In this document: piece by piece, positions 25,597 to 33,665 of the stretch
Layout of the letters: each line of letters opens with the position of its first letter
Position numbering within the stretch: position 1 is the stretch's first letter
From: an uncultured Christensenellaceae bacterium
GTDB lineage: Bacteria > Bacillota > Clostridia > Christensenellales > UBA1242
Direction of reading: 5' to 3'
Assembly (NCBI GenBank): GCA_910587225.1
Contig: CAJULT010000005.1
Location: forward strand, 1-57,185
DNA: 57,185 nucleotides
The notes under the pieces: model-generated
Told to the model about the DNA's origin: nothing
The model's input: only the letters and a program-made list of their open reading frames with translations
Databases searched by the model: none
Position numbers and translations under genes: made by a program

Positions 25597-26792
25597 AACA
25601 GATAGAAAAGAAACTTGCTCCGCAATTTGATAAGCTTGATGAGATTGCTTTTCAAAATCAAAAGAAGGTGCTTGCCGCGTTTGCTAGTTGCAATGTTAGT
25701 GCGCAGTGCTTTGCGGGAACAACTGGCTATGGCTATGATGACAAGGGGAGAGATACTCTTGCCAAGGTTTATGCTCAGGTTTTTGGGACTGAAACCGCCA
25801 TCGTTAGTCCGCTGATTACTTGCGGCTCGCACGCTATTGCCACAGTGCTTTATGGCATTTTAAGACCGGGCGATAATATGCTAAGTGCAACTGGTGACCT
25901 TTATGACACCTTGCATGACACTCTTTTTGGAAAAGATAATGGCTCGCTAGAAGAGTTTAAGATTTCCTATTCCCAAGTGGAACTTAAAGATGACAGGATA
26001 GATGAAGAGCTGCTTATTAAACGAATTAAGAAGCTGAAACCAAAGATGGTGTTTTTCCAGCGTTCAAGAGGGTATAGCAGTAGAAAGGCTTTTTCAGTTG
26101 ATTATTTAGGGGAAGTATTCACGAAAATCAGACCATATATGCCAAAAGATAGTTTCATAGCCGTTGATAATTGCTACGGCGAATTTGTGCAGCTTAACGA
26201 GCCTACAAATGTAGGAGCTGATGTTGCTGTTGGCTCGCTTATTAAAAACCCGGGTGGCGGACTTGCTCCAACAGGTGGTTACATTGTTGGTAGTGAAAAA
26301 GCGATTGAAAGAATCGCGACAAGATTTACTTCGCCTTCACTAAAAACCGAAGTTGGCTCATACGAGGCAGGATATAGACTTTTCTATCAAGGTCTTTTCC
26401 TTGCTCCGCATACAACTATTCAGGCTATTAAGGGAGCAATGCTTGTTGGCGAGGTTATGAAAAGTAAGGGATATAAAATCATACCTGAAAATGATGAACC
26501 TGCAAGTGATATTATTAAATCAGTTGTATTTAACACGGAAGAGGAGCTTATAAAGTTTGTTCAGCTTGTTCAAACCATTTCGCCGGTGGATAGCAATGTT
26601 ACTCCTATGCCATGGGATATGGCTGGGTATGCTGATAAAGTAATTATGGCTGCTGGAACATTTGTTGGGGGAGCAAGTATAGAACTTTCCTGCGATAGCC
26701 CGATTAAAAAGCCATACATTGCCTATTTCCAAGGCGGCTTAACTTACGAGCATGTAAAAATCTTCGCTGAAAGACTTAATGAAATTTATTAA
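25584..26792 (+). CDS. ynbB: YnbB/methionine gamma-lyase-family PLP enzyme
   Basis: 402 residues. A fold-type I PLP protein of the family historically called aluminium-resistance protein. FAGTTGYGYDDKGRDTL, SPLITCGSHAIATVLYGILRPGD, AVDNCYGEF and GSLIKNPGGGLAPTGGY (the PLP lysine) are diagnostic. The true reaction is not established. GGTGAAAAA precedes ATG 25584. Its position after miaA agrees with Bacillus ynbB. Confidence 0.9.
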   Translation: MALLKQIEKKLAPQFDKLDEIAFQNQKKVLAAFASCNVSAQCFAGTTGYGYDDKGRDTLAKVYAQVFGTETAIVSPLITCGSHAIATVLYGILRPGDNMLSATGDLYDTLHDTLFGKDNGSLEEFKISYSQVELKDDRIDEELLIKRIKKLKPKMVFFQRSRGYSSRKAFSVDYLGEVFTKIRPYMPKDSFIAVDNCYGEFVQLNEPTNVGADVAVGSLIKNPGGGLAPTGGYIVGSEKAIERIATRFTSPSLKTEVGSYEAGYRLFYQGLFLAPHTTIQAIKGAMLVGEVMKSKGYKIIPENDEPASDIIKSVVFNTEEELIKFVQLVQTISPVDSNVTPMPWDMAGYADKVIMAAGTFVGGASIELSCDSPIKKPYIAYFQGGLTYEHVKIFAERLNEIY

Positions 26793-26809
26793 AATATAAG
26801 ATATTAAAA

Positions 26810-26833
26810 AACAGGCGTTGCCTGTTCTTTTTT
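26810..26833 (+). terminator. ynbB terminator
   Basis: AACAGGC (26810-26816), loop GTT, GCCTGTT (26820-26826), then CTTTTTT. Confidence 0.85.
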
Positions 26834-26858
26834 ATGTAAGCAGAGAATATGATAAAAT

Positions 26859-27464
26859 ATGTCAAAATCTTACAAAAAAAGTGCGCTTATAGGGCAGGTT
26901 AAATTTTATCTGCAAGATGCTTTCGCGTGTAGTAAATATAAAATACTGATATTTGCACTAATCATGCTTGTATTTTTGATTATGGGAATAGTGCTAGGTG
27001 TCAGTTATAATAGTGAGACTGTTATTTTGCAGGATTATGGTATTGTAAGTTTCATTGAAACGGGAAAAACCACCTCTTTCTTTATGCGGATATTATCAGT
27101 CCTTCTTATAATGCTTATGTTGTTTGGCTTTTCTTTTAAAGGTTTTTTGATGCCTTTTGCACTTTTAATTCTTTCATATAGAGCGTATCTTCTTGGCTTT
27201 AACCTATGTCTGTTATTTTTAGGTTTTGGGCTAGGGGGAATAATACTTGCCTTGCTTGTAATCCTGCCTTGTCAGCTTGCTATTTTAGCAATTCTTATTT
27301 TCTATTATTGTATGTGTAATAATGTACATTGTAAAAATCAATACTGCGGAAAGGGTGGCATGTGGAAGATATTCTTCATTGTGTTACTCGTTGCAGCTGT
27401 TATCTGCCTTGTAGAAGCGCTATTACTACTCATTTTTAATGCTAATATAATTATCGTTATTTAA
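26859..27464 (+). CDS. SpoIIM-like (DUF95) integral membrane protein
   Basis: 201 residues, about five membrane helices (near 27-50, 75-115, 120-150 and 165-200), and a Cys-rich loop CMCNNVHCKNQYCGKGG. The layout, SYRAYLLGFNL and LPCQLAILAI resemble stage II sporulation protein M, which acts with SpoIID and SpoIIP in forespore engulfment. The next gene encodes a D,D-carboxypeptidase, in keeping with sporulation context. Similarity is modest. The ATG overlaps an AT-rich -10-like stretch and has no Shine-Dalgarno. Confidence 0.55.
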   Translation: MSKSYKKSALIGQVKFYLQDAFACSKYKILIFALIMLVFLIMGIVLGVSYNSETVILQDYGIVSFIETGKTTSFFMRILSVLLIMLMLFGFSFKGFLMPFALLILSYRAYLLGFNLCLLFLGFGLGGIILALLVILPCQLAILAILIFYYCMCNNVHCKNQYCGKGGMWKIFFIVLLVAAVICLVEALLLLIFNANIIIVI

Positions 27465-27518
27465 GTCTGTATAAATTCATAAATTTTGAAAAGACTATTT
27501 GCAAAAGGAGATTTCAAA

Positions 27519-28676
27519 ATGAAACGATTTTTTGCATTTAGTATTATGTGCTGCATACTAGCCACAATGTGTTGTGTTAGTATGCTTAATTTTGTTGTTC
27601 CTACCTCTGCGGATGGAATTGACATTACTTCAAAATCTGCATGTCTTGTAGACTATGCTAGTGGGCAGATTTTATTTGAAAAAGATAGCAAGCAGCATCT
27701 TCCAGTAGCCAGTATGGTAAAAATGATGACCATACTTTTAACCTTAGAAGAGCTTGATGCAGGCAATCTAACCCTTGATACAATGGTTACAACAAGCGAA
27801 AATGCGTCGGGTATGGGTGGGAGTCAGGTGTTCATTGACCCGTATGTAGAATATAGCGTTGATGATCTTCTTAAAAGCGTGGTTATGGCTTCGGCAAATG
27901 ACGCATCGGTAGCACTTGCTGAGCATATCAGCGGAAGCGAAAAAGCTTTTGTAGGCAAGATGAATGCTCGTGCGGCTGAACTTGGAATGGAAGATACCAA
28001 CTATTCAAACTGCACAGGTCTTCCTGCGCCAGAGCAATATTCATGTGCTTATGATAGTGCGTTACTATTAAAAGAGGTGGTTGGACACGAGGTTTATCAC
28101 AAGTATAGCACAATTTGGATGGACGAACTTGTACACCCATCAGGACGCAAGACTGGGCTTGTAAATACAAATAGACTTATTCGTTATTACGACGGCTGTG
28201 ACGGTGGTAAGACTGGTTCTACAAATGAGGCTGGTTGCTGCCTTAGTGCCAGTGCAAAGAGAAAAGATATGCGACTTATTTCAGTAATCGTGGGTGCAAA
28301 GAATAGCCAAACAAGATTTAATGAATGTTCAGGACTATTTAATTACGGTTTTGCTAACTTTGAAAATAGACACCTTGTCGATTGCACGCAAAAATATGCA
28401 AACCTTCTTGTAAGCAAAGGTAAACTAGAAACTGTTCCAGTTTTCCCAAAAGAGTGTTTTAGCGTAGTTGTGAGAAAGGGAGATGCGTCAGAGTATAAGG
28501 TATGCGACGAACTTCCTGAAAAGCTTAAAGCGCCAATCAAGGCAGGGGAAGAAGTTGGTAAAATTATCATCAGCAAAGATGGAAATGTTGTAAAAGAAAT
28601 TTCACTTGCAACTCAAATTGACCTTGAAAAGCTCTCCTTCAAGGACTGCATTGACCGAATAGCAGCAAATTGGTAA
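27519..28676 (+). CDS. dacF: D-alanyl-D-alanine carboxypeptidase (DacF/DacB family)
   Basis: 385 residues from ATG 27519 with AAAGGAG upstream (27486 start rejected). A signal peptide covers about 1-32. The serine-peptidase S11 motifs are SMVK (Ser65), SAN (125-127) and KTGSTNEAG (near 226). The C-terminal PBP5-associated domain follows. It trims the terminal D-Ala of peptidoglycan stem peptides. The neighbouring SpoIIM-like and scpAB genes fit the clostridial dacF setting; assignment to DacF rather than another S11 paralogue is by context. Confidence 0.9.
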   Translation: MKRFFAFSIMCCILATMCCVSMLNFVVPTSADGIDITSKSACLVDYASGQILFEKDSKQHLPVASMVKMMTILLTLEELDAGNLTLDTMVTTSENASGMGGSQVFIDPYVEYSVDDLLKSVVMASANDASVALAEHISGSEKAFVGKMNARAAELGMEDTNYSNCTGLPAPEQYSCAYDSALLLKEVVGHEVYHKYSTIWMDELVHPSGRKTGLVNTNRLIRYYDGCDGGKTGSTNEAGCCLSASAKRKDMRLISVIVGAKNSQTRFNECSGLFNYGFANFENRHLVDCTQKYANLLVSKGKLETVPVFPKECFSVVVRKGDASEYKVCDELPEKLKAPIKAGEEVGKIIISKDGNVVKEISLATQIDLEKLSFKDCIDRIAANW

Positions 28677-28677
28677 T

Positions 28678-28690
28678 CGCGAGCGGCAAC
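28678..28690 (+). repeat. Copy of a short GC-rich post-stop repeat
   Basis: CGCGAGCGGCAAC, two bases after the dacF stop codon. It differs by one base from CGCGGGCGGCAAC at 53831 and 54033. Confidence 0.5.
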
Positions 28691-28703
28691 AAAAAATAAA
28701 AAT

Positions 28704-28728
28704 AAAAACAGGCAGAGCCTGTTTTTTT
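28704..28728 (+). terminator. dacF terminator
   Basis: AAAACAGGC, loop AGA, GCCTGTTTTTTT. Confidence 0.85.
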
Positions 28729-28746
28729 GTAATGCCTGTAAATTAC

Positions 28747-28775
28747 TTGCCATTATTTGTGAAATTTGGTAAAAT
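28747..28775 (+). promoter_or_regulatory. Promoter of scpAB
   Basis: TTGCCA (28747-28752), 17-base spacer, extended TGG and TAAAAT (28770-28775). Confidence 0.7.
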
Positions 28776-28792
28776 AGCACAAAGGAGTGAAA

Positions 28793-29554
28793 ATGGCAAC
28801 AGAAGATACCGGCGAGCAGCTTAGCTTTATTGATGATCGTTACCGTTTTAAACTGGATAATTTCGAGGGACCTCTCGATCTTTTGTTGCACCTTATAAAA
28901 GACTCCAAGCTTGACATTATGACAGTTAAGCTGGCGGACATTACCGAACAGTATCTTGAATATATGCAAGACCTTTCAAGTGTTGACATGGATAGGGCGA
29001 GTGAGTTTATTACTGTGGCTGCAACCTTGCTTGAAATTAAGTCTAAGCACCTGCTTCCAGTTGACGCGCCAGAAGAAGATGAGGAAGAGGACAGTGAAAC
29101 TCTTCTTCTTCGCAGGCTTAAAGAGTATGAGCTATTTAAACAGACTGGTCAGCGTCTTCGTGAAATAGAAGATATAAATAAACTTTACAGAGCGCCGGGC
29201 AAGGAAACCGAAAAAGTTAAGATTGTCATTAAAGATATGGTGCTTGACAAACTGCTTGACGCGTTTGCTGCATTACTTACAAAGCAGGAGGCGCGCGGCA
29301 AGGAAAAAGAAGAGCCTAAGAAGGTTGCTCGTGATCGTTTTACTGTGGCTGAAAAGGTGGTTTCTATTCGCAGTTATGCGCGTGACCATAAACGCTTTCC
29401 ATTTGAAGAGTTGTTTGCGCCTGATATGACTAAGAGTGAAATGATAAATGTTTTTCTTGCGCTTTTAGAGCTTTTGAAATTGCAGACAATACGAGCAGAG
29501 CAAAGCGGAATATTTTCTCAAATTAACATTATTTCCAATGAGGTGGATGCATGA
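28793..29554 (+). CDS. scpA: Segregation and condensation protein A
   Basis: 253 residues from ATG 28793 (AAAGGAG upstream). The kleisin features are clear: YRFKLDNFEGPLDLLLHLI, DIMTVKLADITEQYLEYM, EFITVAATLLEIKSKHLLP, an acidic stretch EEDEEEDSE, and a C-terminal winged-helix that binds the Smc head. It bridges Smc heads in the condensin whose Smc is encoded at 47034. It overlaps scpB by ATGA. Confidence 0.96.
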   Translation: MATEDTGEQLSFIDDRYRFKLDNFEGPLDLLLHLIKDSKLDIMTVKLADITEQYLEYMQDLSSVDMDRASEFITVAATLLEIKSKHLLPVDAPEEDEEEDSETLLLRRLKEYELFKQTGQRLREIEDINKLYRAPGKETEKVKIVIKDMVLDKLLDAFAALLTKQEARGKEKEEPKKVARDRFTVAEKVVSIRSYARDHKRFPFEELFAPDMTKSEMINVFLALLELLKLQTIRAEQSGIFSQINIISNEVDA

Positions 29555-30219
29555 GTACTATTGATACAACTATAAACCTTGACCAAGTGATTTTATCGGT
29601 TCTTTTCGTTGCTGGTGACGGCATTGAAAAGAAATTTATTGCTGAAAAATTACAGGTTAGTGAAAAAGAAATAGACAAAGCAGTTGAGCGTCTTCAAAAG
29701 ACCTATGACGGCGACAATGGCATACATGTTATAACCTACAAAAACAAAGTTCAGCTTGCTTCAAATCCAAATTATGCTAACTATATCGGGGATGTACTTA
29801 ATCCTATTCGTGAAAAATCGCTTACTCGTGCTGCACTTGAAACGCTTGCAATCATTGCTTACAAGCAGCCTATTACAAAGCTTGAAATAGAAGATGTGCG
29901 CCGAGTTAATAGCGACTATGCGGTACAAGTACTTATTGACCAAGACATGATTGAAGTTGTTGGCCGCAAGGATGCGGTTGGTAAGCCGCTTATGTTTGGA
30001 ACGACCGAAAACTTTTTAAAGAGATTTAATCTACATGATCTTGCTGACCTTCCTGACTATGAAGAGCTTGTTGAGCGAATTAAACTCATCCGAGAGGAAG
30101 AGGGCGAGCAGGGTGATACACTTTTTAGAAATGTTGATGATCTTGAATTTAACGAAGAGCTTCCCGACTTTTTAAAGGGAGAAGATACCGAAACTATCGA
30201 AGTGCCAATGGCAGAATAA
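29551..30219 (+). CDS. scpB: Segregation and condensation protein B
   Basis: 222 residues, start codon overlapping the scpA stop. Two winged-helix domains are recognisable; TRAALETLAIIAYKQPITK followed by the YAVQVLIDQDMIEVVGRKD stretch and GKPLMFGTT are ScpB signatures. It is the KITE-type dimer that binds ScpA in condensin. An acidic tail follows residue 180. Confidence 0.96.
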   Translation: MSTIDTTINLDQVILSVLFVAGDGIEKKFIAEKLQVSEKEIDKAVERLQKTYDGDNGIHVITYKNKVQLASNPNYANYIGDVLNPIREKSLTRAALETLAIIAYKQPITKLEIEDVRRVNSDYAVQVLIDQDMIEVVGRKDAVGKPLMFGTTENFLKRFNLHDLADLPDYEELVERIKLIREEEGEQGDTLFRNVDDLEFNEELPDFLKGEDTETIEVPMAE

Positions 30220-30238
30220 GTGCCGTCGGCACTTTTTT
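30218..30238 (+). terminator. scpB terminator
   Basis: AAGTGCC, loop GTC, GGCACTT and a T-run; it begins at the stop codon. Confidence 0.8.
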
Positions 30239-30281
30239 ATTTAGTTATTCTTTTAAAAACAAATTTCGCATATATTAGGGT

Positions 30282-30416
30282 ATGCAAAAAAGTGATGGAC
30301 AAAGCTATAAATATGTAAATAGAAAAGTAAGAAAAGTTAATTTAGTTAAACTTCTTTTTGTGTGTCTAATTGTAGCATGGGCTATATGCGGGGTGCTGTG
30401 GCTATGCGGCTATTAA
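30282..30416 (+). CDS. 44-residue single-pass membrane protein overlapping the SpoIVFB-type gene
   Basis: A short frame from ATG 30282: a Lys/Arg-rich N-terminus (about 20 residues including NRKVRKVNLVK) then one hydrophobic helix (about 23-43, FVCLIVAWAICGVLWLCG) to the end. TATATT lies 5 bases before the ATG and there is no Shine-Dalgarno. Its last 13 bases overlap the protease start, suggesting translational coupling. No family is recognised. In Bacillus the gene before spoIVFB encodes the single-pass regulator SpoIVFA; this could be an analogue or remnant of that anchor, but it has no LytM domain. Confidence 0.55.
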   Translation: MQKSDGQSYKYVNRKVRKVNLVKLLFVCLIVAWAICGVLWLCGY

Positions 30417-31249
30417 AAAAAATTCACCCTTCCTTTTATCTGCTTTTAGGGTGGTTTATTTTATCTAGAAATCTTTTAGGTTTTGTCACTTTTGCGGCGG
30501 TAGTTTTTACGCACGAACTTGGACATTATTTTGTAGCAAAGCGACTCGGCTACAAGCTTGCAAGTTTTGCTGTCGCACCGTATGGGGTAAGTTTAAATTA
30601 CAAAGAGCGGACATTTGAGGGGAGCGATGAAGTTAAAATTGCGATTGCTGGACCGGCTGTTAATCTTATCATTGCGGTATTTTTGGTTTCACTATGGTGG
30701 CTGCTTCCTGCAAGTTATTACTATACCCAAGAAATTGTATTGCAGTCCATATTTTTAGCGCTATTTAATTTACTTCCTGCCTATCCTATGGATGGTGGAC
30801 GCATATTTGCGGGGCTTATATCTAGTCGCATGCCGCGCAAAAAGGTAATGAAAATTTTAAGTATTTCAAATATAGTATTTTCTATAATTTTCTTTGCTTT
30901 ATTTATTTTATCATGCTTTATAAGTTTCAATCCAACCTTTGCACTTGCAGGAATTTTTATGATACTCGGACTTATAGAATCTAAAAATGAATGCAGGTAT
31001 GAGGCGATGAACATATTTAAAAAGAAGATTAAAAACTTTTCTCGACCACTTATATTTACCTGTGATGACTCTGTGACGCTAGGGGCATTAGTTCGTCATA
31101 TTTCAATTAACAGATATACCATTTTTTATATTCAAACTAAAAATAAAACAAGGATAGTAGACGAGGCGCTCTTGCAGCGCTGGTCGCTTATCTATCCTTA
31201 TGATACTACCTTGGCGGAAATATTTAGTTCTCTTTCAAGAAAGGTATAA
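30404..31249 (+). CDS. Site-2-protease-family intramembrane metalloprotease (SpoIVFB-like)
   Basis: 281 residues from ATG 30404. Zinc motif HELGH at 37-41 in a membrane helix and the second ligand motif NLLPAYPMDGGR (Asp130) are intact. About five membrane helices are present, followed by a C-terminal region (about 220-281) that resembles a worn CBS domain as in SpoIVFB. SpoIVFB cleaves pro-sigma-K in Bacillus, and a sigK gene lies at 51655. Whether that sigma factor still carries a pro-sequence is not clear. The gene overlaps the preceding 44-residue ORF. Confidence 0.85.
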   Translation: MRLLKKIHPSFYLLLGWFILSRNLLGFVTFAAVVFTHELGHYFVAKRLGYKLASFAVAPYGVSLNYKERTFEGSDEVKIAIAGPAVNLIIAVFLVSLWWLLPASYYYTQEIVLQSIFLALFNLLPAYPMDGGRIFAGLISSRMPRKKVMKILSISNIVFSIIFFALFILSCFISFNPTFALAGIFMILGLIESKNECRYEAMNIFKKKIKNFSRPLIFTCDDSVTLGALVRHISINRYTIFYIQTKNKTRIVDEALLQRWSLIYPYDTTLAEIFSSLSRKV

Positions 31250-31649
31250 GCCTTTCAATATTTTTGCGCTCAAACTCTTTAAGGCGGTCTAAAATTTCAT
31301 CAAGTTCCTTAACTCCGCCATGGTCATCTTGATCCTTATAGCAGGTGAGTATACCCATGAAAGTGCCGAGTAGCATAAGCTCGGCGATATGGCGGGTAGA
31401 TTTGTCCATCATAGTCGACATATTAATAGATGTCCAAAGGCGAGCTTTTTCCATGAAGTTGTTGTCTTTGATATCTATTTTTTCGCTCTTAGCGTAAACT
31501 TCGCACTCCTTTTGAAATGCGAGGTAGGTATCTTCCTCCATAGCTAGTTCTTGTTTGAGTTCGCTATTGTCAACCTTTGTGATAATGTCCTCGATTGATT
31601 GAACGGCCGTTCTAATATTTTGATATATCGCATTTAAATATTCTTCCAT
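31224..31649 (-). CDS. Conserved clostridial helical protein of unknown function
   Basis: 141 residues, AGGAGG at good spacing. Predicted almost all-helical. ARLWTSINMSTMMDKSTRHIAELMLLGTFMGI resembles a short, uncharacterised clostridial family with a four-helix, DUF2383-like outline. No catalytic motif or metal-binding pattern is clear. It converges on the protease gene with a 26-base overlap and is divergent from the cyclase gene. Confidence 0.7.
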   Translation of the reverse strand: MEEYLNAIYQNIRTAVQSIEDIITKVDNSELKQELAMEEDTYLAFQKECEVYAKSEKIDIKDNNFMEKARLWTSINMSTMMDKSTRHIAELMLLGTFMGILTCYKDQDDHGGVKELDEILDRLKEFERKNIERLIPFLKEN

Positions 31650-31700
31650 TTATTCCTCCTTTATTTAGCGTGCTTAACTTTTGGCAAAATATGCATACTC

Positions 31701-31715
31701 TTGCAAAGTTTGCAA
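31701..31715. promoter_or_regulatory. Palindromic TTGCAA pair upstream of the cyclase gene
   Basis: TTGCAAAGTTTGCAA is a perfect palindrome around its centre base, with two TTGCAA boxes starting 9 bases apart. The same arrangement occurs at 40762-40776. It lies 11 bases before the ATG. Confidence 0.45.
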
Positions 31716-31726
31716 AAGATAAAAGT

Positions 31727-33136
31727 ATGAAATTGTCTACAAAAATTTTGATAGGTTTATTTGTTGCGACGTTAATTCCTAGTATATATTTAGGGCAGTT
31801 TGTTTTGGCTGGAATAAAACCAACCGCAAATGGCTTTACCTTTAACTTTGATGTTTGGGGCTGGGTAGGTATTGGCGTTATGGTAGTAAACCTAATAATT
31901 GGCAATATTCTCTTCTTCCGCTTTTTGAGAACGCAATCTCTTGCAAAGGTACTTTTCTTTTCCACAGCTCCTCTTTCGGTTTTCTATGGCGTTGGACTAT
32001 ATCTATTAGCAGATGTTTCAAGGTACAATAATGCAACAGCGGTAAGCGTAAGAAAGGTGCTTAATATCTCTACCACTAATACATACAACACGGTACTATG
32101 GGCGGTAATTCTATCGCTAGGGTATATTGTGTTAGTATTTATCCTTTACTATTTTATCTGTCGTCCAATGACACGCATTGAAAAGATATTAAATAGGCTT
32201 GGGGACGGAAGAGTTAACCAAGAGCATTTTACTATTGGTAAAAGCAAGCAATTTAAAAATGTGGAACATTCTCTTAACAAAATCAATTACAACTATATGG
32301 AAAAAGAGAACAAAATTAAAGAGACCAATTTGGAAGCGCAAAAATTCATTCCAAAACAATTTTTCAAGTTTTTAGGGAAAAGCAATATTGCCGATTTGGA
32401 ACTTGGTAATCAAGTCAAGAAAATGGCTACAACGCTATTTTGTGACCTAACAAGTACTGCTGAGATAAGCCAAAGCCTTAGCCTTGAAGAAAACTTTAAT
32501 TTTATAAATTCCTATCTCAATGTAGTGTCGCCAATAATCCGTCGCTATGGCGGCTTTGTCGATAAGTATTTAGGGGACGGGATACTCGCCGTGTTCGCGC
32601 GTCCAGAAAATGCTATTGACTGCGCACATAACATAATTCGTTCTATAGAAGTGAAGAATAAGTCACAACGCGACCTTCCGCCAGTGGATGCTAAAATAAG
32701 TATTCATACAGGTGAAGTAATTTTCGGTATTGTGGGGGATGAGGAGCGCAAAAGCCCAACTATCGTCAGCGATGTTGTAAACCTTGCCTCTAAAATGGAA
32801 GACCTTAACAAATATCTTCATACTAAAATGATTTTTTCTAAGTCGGTGCTAAGCGAAGTGCCTTCACGATTTAAATTCGCTTACCGCTATTTAGGTTCTT
32901 TAAAACTTGACGAGGGGAATAACCTCGCCCTATTTGAAAGCTTAGAAGTGTATCCGCGTGATAGACGCGAAAAGCTTGCGAACCTCAAAGGCAAGTTTGA
33001 AAATGCTGTTAGGTATTATAACGATGCGCGTTACGACGAGGCCGCTCGCGATTTTGAGGAGATATTAAAACTTTTACCAGAAGATAAGCCGTCCTATATC
33101 TATTACAACAAAGCAAAAGAAAAGGCAGAGCAATAA
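31727..33136 (+). CDS. Membrane-bound class III adenylate/guanylate cyclase-like protein
   Basis: 469 residues from ATG 31727; starts at 31670 (GTG) and 31691 are possible, and none has a Shine-Dalgarno. About four membrane helices lie in residues 5-155, then a HAMP-like linker and a class III cyclase domain (about 230-405). Both metal aspartates are present (FCDLTST, Asp240; KYLGDGILAVF, Asp284). The transition-state pair N-x3-R reads Asn352...Lys356 (NLASK). A C-terminal TPR-like pair follows (AVRYYNDARYDEAARDFEEI). It should make cAMP or cGMP if active; membrane cyclases of this type are uncommon in Clostridia. Confidence 0.82.
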   Translation: MKLSTKILIGLFVATLIPSIYLGQFVLAGIKPTANGFTFNFDVWGWVGIGVMVVNLIIGNILFFRFLRTQSLAKVLFFSTAPLSVFYGVGLYLLADVSRYNNATAVSVRKVLNISTTNTYNTVLWAVILSLGYIVLVFILYYFICRPMTRIEKILNRLGDGRVNQEHFTIGKSKQFKNVEHSLNKINYNYMEKENKIKETNLEAQKFIPKQFFKFLGKSNIADLELGNQVKKMATTLFCDLTSTAEISQSLSLEENFNFINSYLNVVSPIIRRYGGFVDKYLGDGILAVFARPENAIDCAHNIIRSIEVKNKSQRDLPPVDAKISIHTGEVIFGIVGDEERKSPTIVSDVVNLASKMEDLNKYLHTKMIFSKSVLSEVPSRFKFAYRYLGSLKLDEGNNLALFESLEVYPRDRREKLANLKGKFENAVRYYNDARYDEAARDFEEILKLLPEDKPSYIYYNKAKEKAEQ

Positions 33137-33147
33137 TTAATATTGAT

Positions 33148-33176
33148 TTGACTTTATTTTGTTTTAATGTTACAAT
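33148..33176 (+). promoter_or_regulatory. Promoter of the TM2 gene and mnmA, probably leaderless
   Basis: TTGACT (33148-33153), 17-base spacer, extended TGT and TACAAT (33171-33176). ATG begins 6 bases after the -10. Confidence 0.75.
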
Positions 33177-33182
33177 ACGCGT

Positions 33183-33665
33183 ATGAGAAGACAGAGGGTT
33201 AAAAGAATCAAATGCCCACGCTGCGGACTATCCATGCCAGAGGGAACTCCCGCATGTGAAGATTGTGGTTTGAAATTTGATAGACTTGCATTGGCAACTA
33301 ACGGTGACGCCAAACGCAAAAAATTGCGTGGTGACCGTAGTTTTATCGTGAGTACTACTAAGTTGCCGAGTGATGTTAGTTATATCAAGCTCCTTTTGTT
33401 TACAATTTTTTTAGGAGTTTTTGGTGGGCATTGTTATTATACGGGAAGATATTTGCGCGGGGCGATTCTTACAACCAATTTTGTGGTAATGATGAGTTTT
33501 GTGATTTTTAATGGTTTCTTTGTCAGCATACCTCACTTTTTAGATATCACTATGCCTATATGTGGACTTATTCTATTTGTTTGGGTTTTTGATTTGATAA
33601 AAGTTTGTTGCAAGAAGTTTAAAGTTCCAGTTGCGATAGATCTTGACACGAGAGGTGAACAATGA
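33183..33665 (+). CDS. Zinc-ribbon TM2-domain membrane protein
   Basis: 160 residues. An N-terminal zinc ribbon (CPRCGLSMPEGTPACEDCG, residues about 10-29) is followed by a TM2 domain: FTIFLGVFGGHCYYTGRYLRG, then two further hydrophobic stretches. TM2 proteins are small membrane proteins without a settled function; the ribbon-TM2 fusion is seen in other Firmicutes. There is no Shine-Dalgarno. The stop overlaps the mnmA start (ATGA), so it is co-transcribed with this tRNA thiolase gene. Confidence 0.85.
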   Translation: MRRQRVKRIKCPRCGLSMPEGTPACEDCGLKFDRLALATNGDAKRKKLRGDRSFIVSTTKLPSDVSYIKLLLFTIFLGVFGGHCYYTGRYLRGAILTTNFVVMMSFVIFNGFFVSIPHFLDITMPICGLILFVWVFDLIKVCCKKFKVPVAIDLDTRGEQ

